64,000 nucleotides of DNA from JACNKV01 sp964422145 (GTDB taxonomy: Bacteria > Fidelibacterota > Marinisomatia > Marinisomatales > JACNKV01): positions 1 through 64,000 of the forward strand of contig CAYQZV010000006.1 of assembly GCA_964422145.1 (NCBI GenBank). The letters are read 5' to 3'. The stretch's first letter is position 1. Each line of letters begins with the position of its first letter. Below are positions 45,671 to 56,076 of the stretch, piece after piece. Below the pieces are notes generated by a model. That model ran no database searches, had not been told where the DNA came from, and was given only the letters and a program-made list of their open reading frames with translations. The position numbers and the translations under genes are program-made.

Positions 45671-46274
45671 CAAAACTCCCTCTGTGGTTGTTGCCACACA
45701 CAACCCTGATAAATTAGCAGAGATGCGGGAAATTCTCCAGGATTTTGATTTACACTTGATATCATTGGAAAATTTCCCGCAGATCGGATCGATTGATGAA
45801 ACCGGAACTACGCTCGAAGAAAATTCAATGATCAAAGCTAAAACCGTGCATCAGGTTACCCACTTACCTGTGATTGCCGATGATACCGGACTCGAAGTGG
45901 ATGCGCTGAATGGGGCTCCGGGAGTTTATACCGGACGATATGCAGGAGAAAACGCAACCTATTCAGATAATATCATAAAATTACTTTCTGATTTAAAAGA
46001 TATCTCTGATGAACAGAGAACGGCGAGATTCAGAACCGTTGTAACCTATCTCGATGAAAGGACGGAACTTCAAGCAGAAGGATGTGTTCAAGGAGTTATT
46101 ACCGACCGCATGAGGGGCGACGGAGGGTTTGGCTATGATCCGATTTTCTTTGTCCCCGAGTTAAATAAGACATTTGCTGAGATGGAAGACAGAGAAAAAA
46201 ACGCAATAAGTCATCGTGGACTTGCACTGCAAAATCTTCGTAAACTTCTCAGAGATACTTTTGAACAAGACTAA
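45654..46274 (+). CDS. rdgB: RdgB/HAM1 XTP/dITP pyrophosphatase
   Basis: Removes non-canonical purine nucleotides (ITP, dITP, XTP) from the pool. The start at 45654 (MFAPNDKTPSVVVATHNPDKLAEM) overlaps the cold-shock gene; an upstream ATG at 45609 lies deeper in that gene. About 206 residues. Family motifs are VVATHNPDKLAEMREIL, ETGTTLEENSMIKAKTV, PVIADDTGLEVDALNGAPGVYTGRYAG, RMRGDGGFGYDPIFFVPELNKTFAEM and KNAISHRGLAL, all complete. It ends the Nudix-FKBP-Csp-RdgB operon, 78 bases before sprA; nothing is recognised in that spacer. Confidence 0.95.
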   Translation: MFAPNDKTPSVVVATHNPDKLAEMREILQDFDLHLISLENFPQIGSIDETGTTLEENSMIKAKTVHQVTHLPVIADDTGLEVDALNGAPGVYTGRYAGENATYSDNIIKLLSDLKDISDEQRTARFRTVVTYLDERTELQAEGCVQGVITDRMRGDGGFGYDPIFFVPELNKTFAEMEDREKNAISHRGLALQNLRKLLRDTFEQD

Positions 46275-46352
46275 AGGAGATTTATCGAGACCAACGGCTA
46301 ACAGACGTGTGACATAATCGCACAAAAATCAATTTTAAAAATAGGATATCCT

Positions 46353-49300
46353 TTGAAAATAAGGCAGTTGGTCAAAAATGCCATTTGGTTGGCATGGTGC
46401 AGCATTTTGCTGTCCCAATCCTCTACGCCGGGACAACACGTTCTGCCAGCGAGCTACGTGCCTTATTCTCCATACGTTGTTAGCGCGTTCCCCGACATTC
46501 CAAAACCGATTGGTGTCTATTTAGACACGCTTCGAACTCCGCAAGGATGGCTCGACGTCACCTACGGCAGAAGGGTCATTGATTTAAGTATCGCTCCGGA
46601 CTGGTCTTCCATTACTTTCTCCGAAACTGTGGATGACCATATTCTCAGGATTCCGTTCTCAGCTTCCCTTGAATGGTATTTTCAAAAATCGTTGATGGTT
46701 AACCGTCACTTAAAGTTTATTGAACACGTTACTCAAACCAAACAATCCGGTAAAAAAGACAGCCGTCGACCATCCAATACCCTAGAAGTTGTTGGGGTTG
46801 ATCTTGGAAAGTTAGGGAGAGCATCCCTGCGGGTGAGAGGGAATGTGAACATCTCCGGTAAAATGGTGTTTCAGGATCAGGAATTGGTCCGCTCCAGTAT
46901 TAATCAAACTGAGAATACCCATATCGAATTTGATCAAAAACAAAACCTCAGCATCGAAGGAAAGATCGGAGATCGCATTACCGTATCAATGGATCAGGAT
47001 TCCGAAAGAGATTTTGATTGGGAAAATAATATCCGAATTCAATATGAAGGAAAAGAAGATGAGATTCTGCAGAGTTTTGAAGCCGGGAATATTTCTTTAT
47101 CCCTGCCGTCTACTCAGTTTGTAACATTTTCAGGAAGCAATCAGGGATTGTTCGGATTAAAAGCCATTTCAAAATTAGGTCCGGTCGATATTACAACCAT
47201 TGCTTCAGTCGAGCAGACAAAAAAAGAGCAGCAGAAATGGTCAGGTGGTGGACAGGCTGAAACACAAAGTATTGAAGATTATCAATATGTAAAAGATCAG
47301 TATTTCTTTGTACATGAATGGTACAGAAACGGGTTTGATTCAAATAGTAATGACTATCCAACCCCAACCCCGTTTACCATCGCTTCGTATTATCCTTTAG
47401 ATGAGGAAGGGAATCATATCATCTATGGGAATCGTCTTTTAATCAAAAATTTCGAACTCTATAAATTTGATAACTCCAATAATCCGGGTGCGGATGAAGG
47501 AACGGCTTATGCGGGGAACCCGCCCGAAGATATATCGGAGTGGAGTGATCCGAACCCAAATTACAGTAAACCAGGGAGCTATCTTAAGCTGGAGAGAAAT
47601 TCTGACTATATTTTGTCTGAAGATCTAGGTTATATCCGGATGAAAAACAGAAGTCAGGAAGTATTAGCTTGTCATTTCACATTAGTACATAATGAAACGG
47701 GAGATACTGTGGTAACTGTCGGGCACGGCATTACAGAAACAGATTCTCTTTTGGTTTTAAAAATGTTAAAACCTCAAAATAATTCCCCTTCTCATCCTGT
47801 ATGGGATTTGATGTTCAAAAATATATATTATTTAGGAGCATCCAATATTAATCCCGAAGGGTTTGCCGTTCGGTTGATGTATAATATGACATCTCCGATT
47901 CAGGACAGAAATGCAAACGGACCGTACATCACTCAATTTGGCTTGGATATCGAGGATAAAGACGGAGGATCACAGCCGGATGAAATAGTTGATATTGAAA
48001 ATGGAAATATTGTTAATTTGGCATCTGGAGAACTGCATTTCCCCGCATTACATCCTTTTGTTTCTATTGATTCTCTTGAGGGGGGGGCAACGAACTCCCT
48101 ATTAAACGATCAGCTTGGCTCAGGAGTAATGTACGAATCATCCAATATGACTAATATCCGGGCTGACAGCCGGTTTACGATCGAGGTTGATTATACCAAT
48201 GTCAGTTCAACGATCAATTTGGGATTTATGCTGGTAGAAGGCAGTGAGGAAGTTTTTGTTAATAACGCCAAGCAAGTCAGAGGGAAGGATTACCAGATTG
48301 ATAATTTCTCCGGGACCATTGTTTTTTTAAATGATATTGATCCGAATGCCAATGTTGAGGTTAAATATGATAAGCACGAGTTGGTTTCTTTCGATAAAAA
48401 AGTGATTCTGGGAAGCCGCGCTCAAATGGATTTAGGAAAAAACTCATTTATCGGCGCTACAGCATTATTCTTTAATCAATCAATCATGAATGAGAAAATT
48501 GAGATTGGATACGAACCGACACGGAATTTCATTTGGGATATCAATGGCCGCTACGAATGGGATTTAGAAAATGTGACTCGGGCGATTAATAAACTGCCGA
48601 TCATAAATACCGAGCAAATGTCATCTTTTTCTATTGAAGGTGAAATAGCACAAGTGATCCCGAATCCCAATCCGATCAATAATCCGGAGACCGGAGATCC
48701 AAACGGAGTTGCTTTTATTGATGATTTTGAAGGATCAAAACGGACCACTTCCCCGCCGATCCAAAGACGATATTGGAAAGCTTCCTCTGCTCCATTGGAT
48801 TCTGTTACACTTGAACCGTTTCCAGAGATCAATCGTGCAGGAATGTATTGGTATAATCCGTTTACTCAAGTCCGTACAAAAGATATTTGGCCGAACCAGT
48901 CCACATCTGTACGCGCACAGAATGAGACCACAGATATCCTAGTTATGCATCAAAAAAAGCGATCCCATCAGGATGATATGGGTATCGCAAGTTCGGATGT
49001 TTGGTCAGGACTTACAACATCACTTTATTCCGGAGACTATGATCAGACAAGCAGTAAGTTTTTCGAAATATGGTTAAAAGGAACCGAAGGTAAGCTTGAA
49101 ATTGATCTGGGAAAAATCAGTGAAGACAAGAATGGGGACGGTAGATTAAACACAGAAGACAGACCTGAATCCGGATTGACACTTGGAAATGGTTTTTTAG
49201 AAGATGATGAAGATACAGGTCTGGATGGGTGTTTTGATGATTATGAAAACGGATGGGGCGGTTGTTTAGATTCCCTGACTTATTCAGATTATTATAATTC

Positions 49301-52300
49301 AGGGGAGAGCCAAATCATTAATAGGTCTTCGGATGTTGATCAGAATGACCCGAATGGTGACAACTGGTATTATAACGAGGGGAGCACGGATTACAGTCAT
49401 GTCAACGGAACCGAAGGTAACGGAACCGGGAATAAGATCCAAGAAGGCGGAAAATATCCTGATACAGAAGATTTAGACAGATCGGGTTCAATTGATAAAG
49501 TGAATGACTATTTCAAGAAAAGTTTTTCAATTGACCCTAATCATCCTGATGCGATCGATTATCTTGCCGGAGAAACAATTAAAGACGGGACACCAACTGG
49601 ATGGAAACTGTACCGAATTCCTTTAAGCCATTTCTCATTAGCTGACACATCTGTATCCGGCGGGATGGTCAATGACTGGACAGAGATTCACAACTTGCGT
49701 TTGGTCTGGTCCGATGTCGAAGACGGAGAGGCCCGATTGTCCATTGCAAAAATGGAGATCGTCGGAAATATTTGGACGGAGCTTGGTGTAGCAGATTCCG
49801 GAACGGTGAACTATGTGAAAGATGACAGTGTCTTTGCGGTGACCGTGATCAATACGGAAGACAATGCAGATGTTTATACACCGCCTAAAGGGGTAAAAGG
49901 CGAATACGATCAAATCAATGAAATTCGGTCAAAAGAACAGTCACTTGTTTTAAAATTTGACAATCTTGGACCGGGTGAAAAAGCCGCTGCCAGAAATACA
50001 GAAATGTCCTTCGCGGGTGATCGGGCGAAAAGTTTTCTAATTTATGACCGACTGAAGATGTACGTCCATGGCAGCAGTGACAATGCAGGGTTTGATGATT
50101 CAGACATTGAATTTTTCATGCAGTTTGGACGCGGAGACAGTTATTATGAAATTTCTCAGCCTATCTATGACGGCTGGGATGAAGAGAAAGGCCGAAATTC
50201 GATTAATCTGGATTTAAACTGGCTGACCAAACTAAAACTTCAAAATGAAGAGACAGTGACCAAATTCAGATCCACCGATGAATTTATCGATTCAAGTTAT
50301 GTCAAACTTTATTATTTCACCGGAGCAGACAGCCAGCGGACGGGGAAACGAGTCAGAATCCAAGGGCAGCCGGCGATGAATAGACTTCAGTACATCAATG
50401 TAGGAATTCGGAACACCGCAGAGACGGATATTTCCGGAGAAATATGGCTGGATGAACTCCGATTAAGCGGTGTGAAAAAAGATCGCGGTGTTGCAATGAG
50501 AATGGTATCAAAGTTTAATTTAGCGGATTTGGGGAATACCACAATCAGTTACAGTCGAAAGGATGCTGACTTTCATGTGCTTCAACAGCGGCTTGGCTCT
50601 AACCAAACCAGCGAAGATTTCCGGATCAACTCAAGTTTTAAACTTCATAAGATTTTACCGAAATGGTTTAATGTATCCATCCCGCTTTCAACGTCATTCT
50701 CCAATGTGGTGAACCGACCGAAATATTATCCGGACACAGATATCCTCACCGGAGAAACCCCGCCGGATTCGATTATTTCTAGATCACAAAGTCTGTCGTT
50801 TAATACCAGCATTAAGAAAAGTACGCCTTCTGAGAATCCATTGATCAAATATACGGTAGACCCGATCCAGGCAACGTTTAGTGCGAGTCAAACAGATCAG
50901 TCAAACACATCGTTTTCTAAGAATCAACAACAAACTTATACCGGGAAATTGAGCTATAGTGTATCCTTTGGAAAGGATAACTATATTCGACCCTTAAAAT
51001 GGATGGAAAGAGTCCCGTGGGTTGGATCGTCTTTAAGCGAATTTCAGTTTTATTATTTACCCAACGGACTGAACACCAGTATCGATTTCAGCGAAAAATT
51101 AGTTGAAAAACAGGCGAGAATTGGTGGGATCACACCGGATGATTATAATTTAGGTTTAAATCGAAGATTCAATCTGGATTATAAACCGTTAGATAATTTA
51201 AGCACTCAATACGGATACACATCTCAAAGTGATATGGATGAGTATCGGGGATATGCTTGGATGGCAATCCGGGATTTAGATCCGGGTGTTGTGACGTCAG
51301 AAAATGAAAATATGTCAGCTACATTTAACCCCAAGCTGGGCGAATGGTTTAAACCGACATTTAATTATTCGTCATCTTATTCTTGGAGCCAGTCCAAAGG
51401 AAGGGAAGATGATGGGGCTAATATAGGGTCACAGCTGTCTTTGTCGTCAAATCTGTCATTAAATATTACGAATATTTTTGAGTTAATTTATAAACCGCCG
51501 GCTTCATCTAGACGTACTGGAGGTGCCGGTCGCAGAGGTCGTGGAAATTTACAGAAAGACCCGGAACAGGAGGAAAAAGCAGAAACGAAAAAAGACAGTC
51601 CGTTTTTGACCTATATCCATACGTTAACCAAGAAAATTGATCCGATCAGCTTTACGTTTAAGCAAACCCGAAGTCAGCGAGGAAACGGCGTACTTGGAAC
51701 CATCCCTGCCGGATATCGATATGGTTGGCTTGAAGATCATGGGCTGGCATATTCACCCAATGTCGGGACCAATATCGGGAGCTGGGATTTAAGTCGTGAT
51801 TTAACACTCCGCTCGGGGATAAAACCCATCAGTCGAGTCACCATTTCATTGAATTATGCTCAAAATGTCAGTACTTCACGCGGGGGAACCGGCATAGATT
51901 CTCGGTCCATCAATAGGGATTATGTCTCTTTTGGTGAAAAGATGGATAAAGGATTCCCCTTCTTTGGCTGGAGCTTGAGAATGAGCGGTTTGGAAAAATT
52001 ACCTTTACTCAAATCATTTGCTCAATCGGTTTCGATTGAACATGCTTACAGCGGGAAACAATCAGTCTCATGGAAGTTTGAAGGCGTTGAAGTATCCGGT
52101 ATTAACTTCTTTGACATTAATAGTTTTATTGACCAAAACAAAACAGCGATGACAAAGTTATCGACAAACGCTAATTTTTCTCCATTGGTTGCGGTGACAT
52201 TAAGGACACTTAAAGGAGTATCGATTTCTGTACGACAGAATTATAACCGATCTTTGGATGCTGTTCAAACTGGATTGTCCATTCGAACCGATAAAGCATT

Positions 52301-52625
52301 GAATGCCAGCGTAGGGTATAATCTGAGTGGCGGATTTACCATCCCGTTACCGTTTATAGAGAATTGGGAAGTAGATAATTCCATGGGATTCACGCTAAAC
52401 TTGGATATGAATGAAAGCCGAACCATGGCGACCAAAGACAACAACACACTTTCACCAAAGGAATTTAATACGGGGTGGACTGTCGGAGCTCGGGTTTCAT
52501 ATTCGTTTACCAGTAAAGTCAGCGGCGGAATTCGATATGAATACCGGGAAAGTGACTCGAAAACGATGGGACATAAAGTCGATCGGGATTTCGGTTTTGA
52601 TGTAAATATTGCCATCAGCGGATAG
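46353..52625 (+). CDS. sprA: SprA, outer-membrane translocon of the type IX secretion system
   Basis: A 2090-residue giant barrel protein that forms the T9SS export channel. TTG start at 46353 with AGGA seven bases upstream; the signal region is AIWLAWCSILLSQS. Family features in order: YVPYSPYVVSAFPDIPKPIG; the plug-proximal FDQKQNLSIEGKIGDRITVSMDQDSERDFDWENNIRIQYEGKEDEILQSFEAGNISL; SNQGLFGLKAISKLGPVDIT; VTVINTEDNADVYTPP; EQSLVLKFDNLGPGE; FGRGDSYYEISQP; RLQYINVGIRNT; then a long run of barrel strands ending RDFGFDVNIAIS. Known SprA proteins are about 2400 residues, so this is a little short but complete in order. Cargo with sorting domains is encoded at 28243, 29394 and 54437, and PorV-like partners at 34112, 56077 and 57037. 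Confidence 0.93.
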   Translation: MKIRQLVKNAIWLAWCSILLSQSSTPGQHVLPASYVPYSPYVVSAFPDIPKPIGVYLDTLRTPQGWLDVTYGRRVIDLSIAPDWSSITFSETVDDHILRIPFSASLEWYFQKSLMVNRHLKFIEHVTQTKQSGKKDSRRPSNTLEVVGVDLGKLGRASLRVRGNVNISGKMVFQDQELVRSSINQTENTHIEFDQKQNLSIEGKIGDRITVSMDQDSERDFDWENNIRIQYEGKEDEILQSFEAGNISLSLPSTQFVTFSGSNQGLFGLKAISKLGPVDITTIASVEQTKKEQQKWSGGGQAETQSIEDYQYVKDQYFFVHEWYRNGFDSNSNDYPTPTPFTIASYYPLDEEGNHIIYGNRLLIKNFELYKFDNSNNPGADEGTAYAGNPPEDISEWSDPNPNYSKPGSYLKLERNSDYILSEDLGYIRMKNRSQEVLACHFTLVHNETGDTVVTVGHGITETDSLLVLKMLKPQNNSPSHPVWDLMFKNIYYLGASNINPEGFAVRLMYNMTSPIQDRNANGPYITQFGLDIEDKDGGSQPDEIVDIENGNIVNLASGELHFPALHPFVSIDSLEGGATNSLLNDQLGSGVMYESSNMTNIRADSRFTIEVDYTNVSSTINLGFMLVEGSEEVFVNNAKQVRGKDYQIDNFSGTIVFLNDIDPNANVEVKYDKHELVSFDKKVILGSRAQMDLGKNSFIGATALFFNQSIMNEKIEIGYEPTRNFIWDINGRYEWDLENVTRAINKLPIINTEQMSSFSIEGEIAQVIPNPNPINNPETGDPNGVAFIDDFEGSKRTTSPPIQRRYWKASSAPLDSVTLEPFPEINRAGMYWYNPFTQVRTKDIWPNQSTSVRAQNETTDILVMHQKKRSHQDDMGIASSDVWSGLTTSLYSGDYDQTSSKFFEIWLKGTEGKLEIDLGKISEDKNGDGRLNTEDRPESGLTLGNGFLEDDEDTGLDGCFDDYENGWGGCLDSLTYSDYYNSGESQIINRSSDVDQNDPNGDNWYYNEGSTDYSHVNGTEGNGTGNKIQEGGKYPDTEDLDRSGSIDKVNDYFKKSFSIDPNHPDAIDYLAGETIKDGTPTGWKLYRIPLSHFSLADTSVSGGMVNDWTEIHNLRLVWSDVEDGEARLSIAKMEIVGNIWTELGVADSGTVNYVKDDSVFAVTVINTEDNADVYTPPKGVKGEYDQINEIRSKEQSLVLKFDNLGPGEKAAARNTEMSFAGDRAKSFLIYDRLKMYVHGSSDNAGFDDSDIEFFMQFGRGDSYYEISQPIYDGWDEEKGRNSINLDLNWLTKLKLQNEETVTKFRSTDEFIDSSYVKLYYFTGADSQRTGKRVRIQGQPAMNRLQYINVGIRNTAETDISGEIWLDELRLSGVKKDRGVAMRMVSKFNLADLGNTTISYSRKDADFHVLQQRLGSNQTSEDFRINSSFKLHKILPKWFNVSIPLSTSFSNVVNRPKYYPDTDILTGETPPDSIISRSQSLSFNTSIKKSTPSENPLIKYTVDPIQATFSASQTDQSNTSFSKNQQQTYTGKLSYSVSFGKDNYIRPLKWMERVPWVGSSLSEFQFYYLPNGLNTSIDFSEKLVEKQARIGGITPDDYNLGLNRRFNLDYKPLDNLSTQYGYTSQSDMDEYRGYAWMAIRDLDPGVVTSENENMSATFNPKLGEWFKPTFNYSSSYSWSQSKGREDDGANIGSQLSLSSNLSLNITNIFELIYKPPASSRRTGGAGRRGRGNLQKDPEQEEKAETKKDSPFLTYIHTLTKKIDPISFTFKQTRSQRGNGVLGTIPAGYRYGWLEDHGLAYSPNVGTNIGSWDLSRDLTLRSGIKPISRVTISLNYAQNVSTSRGGTGIDSRSINRDYVSFGEKMDKGFPFFGWSLRMSGLEKLPLLKSFAQSVSIEHAYSGKQSVSWKFEGVEVSGINFFDINSFIDQNKTAMTKLSTNANFSPLVAVTLRTLKGVSISVRQNYNRSLDAVQTGLSIRTDKALNASVGYNLSGGFTIPLPFIENWEVDNSMGFTLNLDMNESRTMATKDNNTLSPKEFNTGWTVGARVSYSFTSKVSGGIRYEYRESDSKTMGHKVDRDFGFDVNIAISG

Positions 52626-52646
52626 TTCGATATCAATTAAGTCTTT

Positions 52647-53564
52647 ATGATTAAACCAATTTACAAACTGAGCCTTTTTATTTTCCTGCTCGCGGCATGC
52701 GAACCGAGTATTCCGGAATTTTCGGGTGATATGGCCTTTCAGTTTTTGGAACAGCAATGTGCATTTGGACCAAGAAACCCCGGGTCTGAAGGCTACACAG
52801 TCTGCAAAGAATATTATCTTCAGAAACTTCAAGCCGTTGCGGATACTGTGTTCACTCAAACATTCACATATACCGAAACGCGTACTGGGCAAACTTACTC
52901 ATTGACAAATATCATCGCACAATTTCAGCCGAAAGCAGAAAAACAGATTTTATTGGGTGCTCACTGGGACACTCGTCCCTGGGCAGATCGGGATTCGAAT
53001 CCTGCTCGCAGGGAAGAACCGATTCTTGGTGCCAACGACGGCGCAAGCGGCGTGGCTGTGTTGTTGGAATGTGCTGAAGTCTTTCATCGCTATCCGCCAC
53101 CGATTGGCGTGAGCCTTGTGCTATTTGACGGTGAGGATCTCGGGAAAGAAGGCAACCCAAAAAGTTATGCACAGGGGTCACGCTATTTTGCTGAAAACCT
53201 GCCCATCGCAAAACCTGAATCGGCGATCATTCTGGATATGGTTGGGGACTCAGATCTGAGTATTCCGGTCGAACGGAACTCGATGCAGCAGAATCCGAAT
53301 TTAGTCAAAGCACTATGGGATATCGCCGAAAAACAAAAACGCCCTGCATTTAAACATTGGCTGGGACGAACTGTGTATGATGATCATATACCGCTTTGGG
53401 AGGTTGCAGGAATCCCTGCAATTGATATTATTGATTTTGATTATCCGAATCGGTATGGAAACTATTGGCATACACATCAGGACACACCCGATCATTGCTC
53501 GGCATCCAGTTTGGAGCAAGTCGGGGCGGTGGTCATCGAATATATTTATACAATAAATCAGTAG
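52647..53564 (+). CDS. M28-family zinc aminopeptidase / glutaminyl cyclase-like lipoprotein
   Basis: 305 residues with a lipobox LAAC. The M28 fold is clear: ILLGAHWDTRPWADRD (first zinc His/Asp), ILGANDGASGVAVLLECAEVF (bridging Asp), VLFDGEDLGKEG (catalytic Glu and ligand), AIILDMVGDSDL (Asp) and NYWHTHQDTPDHCSASSLEQVG (final zinc His). The DGASGVA and DYPNRYGNYWHTHQDTPD elements resemble bacterial glutaminyl-peptide cyclotransferases as much as aminopeptidases. In T9SS bacteria such cyclases make N-terminal pyroglutamate on exported proteins, and many proteins here begin with Gln after their signal peptide. That makes cyclase activity an attractive inference. It lies directly after sprA. 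Confidence 0.88.
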   Translation: MIKPIYKLSLFIFLLAACEPSIPEFSGDMAFQFLEQQCAFGPRNPGSEGYTVCKEYYLQKLQAVADTVFTQTFTYTETRTGQTYSLTNIIAQFQPKAEKQILLGAHWDTRPWADRDSNPARREEPILGANDGASGVAVLLECAEVFHRYPPPIGVSLVLFDGEDLGKEGNPKSYAQGSRYFAENLPIAKPESAIILDMVGDSDLSIPVERNSMQQNPNLVKALWDIAEKQKRPAFKHWLGRTVYDDHIPLWEVAGIPAIDIIDFDYPNRYGNYWHTHQDTPDHCSASSLEQVGAVVIEYIYTINQ

Positions 53565-53642
53565 GAAAATTCGGTGATAAATTATTATTCAAAACAAAAA
53601 CGAAGGATTGAATTGATACAACACTATTCATATTTTCCATAC

Positions 53643-54440
53643 ATGAGGAACTTACTATTATTCATATTTGTGCTTGTCTTTATAGGATGCCCATCAAAAG
53701 ACACTCCGGAACAGTTATGGTTCTGTGAAACCCAATTTGAGTTTCTACAATCAACTCAAGAATTATATTTTGAAGTTTATGCGGCTTCAACCTTTCAGGG
53801 ATCGTCTCTTTCAGGAGTAGATATCCTATGGTATTGTACATCATTGGATAATGAACCGGATACGATCAGCCTGAATGATAGCGGACAATTTGGCGATATT
53901 TTACCCGGAGACGGTCATTTCGCAGTGAAAGTCTCTAATGATTCAACCGTATTGAAAAACAGCATTACACCGTCGACAATTGGAACGGTATATCTCGATG
54001 TTATCACCCAATATGGCACTTTACAGAATTTGAATAATGAATCATATCAATTAGGGAATATCCGCCCTTCAATTCTCAGTGTCTCATTCCCGGATACATT
54101 GCCAAGACCTTCACAACCTCAAACCTATGTTGTGGATACAATCAAAGTGATGGTTCATGATGCGAACGGTCTGAATGACCTTCAATCATGTTTTCTGTTA
54201 TTCCAGAAACCGGACTCAACTTGGGCGAATAATGGGAATCCGATTTCACTGTATGATGACGGAGTGAAAAACCAGCAGATGTTTTTATGGGATGATTATT
54301 CATCTGACGGAATTTATTCACGGCTGATCACGATCGGGAGTGACAATCCACTGGGGACATATAGAGCCGAATTTTATGTTAAAGATCAATCCGGTGAATA
54401 TGGTGAAGTTGTGGTCAAAACTTTGGAGGTGGTTGAATGA
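53643..54440 (+). CDS. Lipoprotein of unknown function
   Basis: The ATG at 53643 (MRNLLLFIFVLVFIGCPSKD) gives a clear lipobox FIGC; a GTG at 53574 would add 23 charged residues ahead of the signal. About 265 residues. It seems to hold two beta-sandwich units: LYFEVYAASTFQGSSLSGVDILWYC...LPGDGHFAVKVSND, and VDTIKVMVHDANGLNDLQSCFLLFQKPD...DDYSSDGIYSRLITIGSDNPLGTYRAEFYVKDQSGE, both like Ig-type domains with D/G-rich turns. No enzyme motif. Its stop overlaps the start of a sorting-domain protein, so the two are co-translated and may form a surface pair. Confidence 0.75.
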   Translation: MRNLLLFIFVLVFIGCPSKDTPEQLWFCETQFEFLQSTQELYFEVYAASTFQGSSLSGVDILWYCTSLDNEPDTISLNDSGQFGDILPGDGHFAVKVSNDSTVLKNSITPSTIGTVYLDVITQYGTLQNLNNESYQLGNIRPSILSVSFPDTLPRPSQPQTYVVDTIKVMVHDANGLNDLQSCFLLFQKPDSTWANNGNPISLYDDGVKNQQMFLWDDYSSDGIYSRLITIGSDNPLGTYRAEFYVKDQSGEYGEVVVKTLEVVE

Positions 54441-56068
54441 AGATGTTTGGGCGAACTTTCGCCGCGTTATTATGTACCGTAATTCTTAACGGGCAGTCGT
54501 TATCACCGCAGATTTTTAAATTGGCTAACCAAGATTCCGTTGTCATCACGAACGAATTGAAAAACAATTCTATTTACGATATTCGTTTACAAGGTGACTC
54601 AACAGTATGGATCGGCACAGGTCAGGGACTGGCTGTCTTGCGAGATTCTTTGTCAGTCCTTGCCATGGACACATTAACGTTACTGAGCGGTGAGCAGGTT
54701 ATATTTCAAGACGGGATTGTTGCACTGGCAGCCCAGGGAGACCAGTTCTTGTGTGCCGGAATTTCCAACGATGGTGAGACACCGTTTGGAACCGGATTTT
54801 ATTTTACTGATGCCGCGTTGGATGAAAACATCATTTGGACGTACTATCCTCAACCCGTGGATGCAGTCGGTGATAGTCTGGTCCCTTATGCTGGAAGAAT
54901 ATTCAGAGCGTTACCGGTTACAACAGACCGAATGAATATCACCTATGACGCTGCATTTACCGATGGGTACATTTGGGTGACATCATGGGCAGGCGGATTG
55001 AGAAGGTTGGATTTGAACAGTGGATCAGATTGGGATCGGGTCCCTCTACCGAAAGATTCACAACCGTATTTGATCACCTGTGCGGACACCGCCTATTCGG
55101 TGGATAATTTAGGAAATGAAATATTAAACAATTATTATCTAAATCCTCGAGACCCGAGAGATAACGGAAATCATAATCACAAAGCATTTTCGGTCACCGG
55201 ATACGGCGATACAATTTGGGTCGGAACTGCCAACGGTATTAACCGGGGAATTCTCGGACAGGACGGCTGTATCGATTGGGATCACTACTCTTATCCGCTG
55301 GACGGATTAAGTGGAAATTTTGTGGTCAGTATTACAAGCCAATATTGGGAAGGCGAACGGACAATTTGGGCTGTAACACTTAATGCAGACAGCCCGGGTG
55401 AAGAACGGGGTCTGAGTTATACAAACGATGACAGCACATGGCATGTGGTTCAAGCGCTTCGCGGTGAAAGGATTTATAATGTTCATGCGTATGATTCCTA
55501 TGTGTTTGTCGGTGCAGAGAGCGGATTATGGATCTCCCCGGATGTAGGTGAGACGTGGGCCAATTATCCGGCTGCGGTTGATACAACCTACTTAGCCACC
55601 GATGAGATATTAAGTCAGGATGTTTTCTCCGTCTTTTTGGACAGCAGAGATTATTACGGACGGCCGGTCATCTGGATGGGAACATCAGACGGGCTTGGGC
55701 GCTCTGACGATATTTATGGCGGGAATTGGAATATTTACCGGACAAATTATCCCGGTATTTATGCTTACCCAAATCCGTTTTCTCCGAATATACATAACGT
55801 CATGGAAAGCGACGGTTATGTTCGGTTTCATATCGATGAAGTCTCATCTTATACGATAAAATTGGGTGTATATAATTTTGCTATGGAGCGGGTCTATTAT
55901 TCTACCTATGACCGCAGGGATGCAAACAGCGGTGCATTAAAATGGAATGGACGAGACGAAAATGGCCGACGTGTGGATAATGGTGTTTACTTCATTAATT
56001 TAACATATTCAGAATCCGCTAATCAATCCCCGAGTGATCATTGGCTGAAATTGATCGTGGTTAAGTGA
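54437..56068 (+). CDS. Secreted beta-propeller-like protein with a T9SS sorting domain
   Basis: 543 residues with a signal peptide (TFAALLCTVILNGQS). The N-terminal 440 residues carry repeated propeller blades with the pattern NSIYDIRLQGDSTVWIGTGQGLAVL, SVTGYGDTIWVGTANGINRG, RIYNVHAYDSYVFVGAESGLWIS and VFLDSRDYYGRPVIWMGTSDGLGRS, as in two-component-type or sialidase-like propellers. The C-terminus is a FlgD-like/T9SS type A domain: IYAYPNPFSPN, IKLGVYNFAMERV, WNGRDENGRRVDNGVYFINL, KLIVVK. It lacks a catalytic motif. It starts within the stop of the preceding lipoprotein gene (ATGA) and ends just before a PorV-like gene, so it is a likely T9SS substrate made with its own carrier. Confidence 0.85.
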   Translation: MKMFGRTFAALLCTVILNGQSLSPQIFKLANQDSVVITNELKNNSIYDIRLQGDSTVWIGTGQGLAVLRDSLSVLAMDTLTLLSGEQVIFQDGIVALAAQGDQFLCAGISNDGETPFGTGFYFTDAALDENIIWTYYPQPVDAVGDSLVPYAGRIFRALPVTTDRMNITYDAAFTDGYIWVTSWAGGLRRLDLNSGSDWDRVPLPKDSQPYLITCADTAYSVDNLGNEILNNYYLNPRDPRDNGNHNHKAFSVTGYGDTIWVGTANGINRGILGQDGCIDWDHYSYPLDGLSGNFVVSITSQYWEGERTIWAVTLNADSPGEERGLSYTNDDSTWHVVQALRGERIYNVHAYDSYVFVGAESGLWISPDVGETWANYPAAVDTTYLATDEILSQDVFSVFLDSRDYYGRPVIWMGTSDGLGRSDDIYGGNWNIYRTNYPGIYAYPNPFSPNIHNVMESDGYVRFHIDEVSSYTIKLGVYNFAMERVYYSTYDRRDANSGALKWNGRDENGRRVDNGVYFINLTYSESANQSPSDHWLKLIVVK

Positions 56069-56076
56069 GGTTGAAG

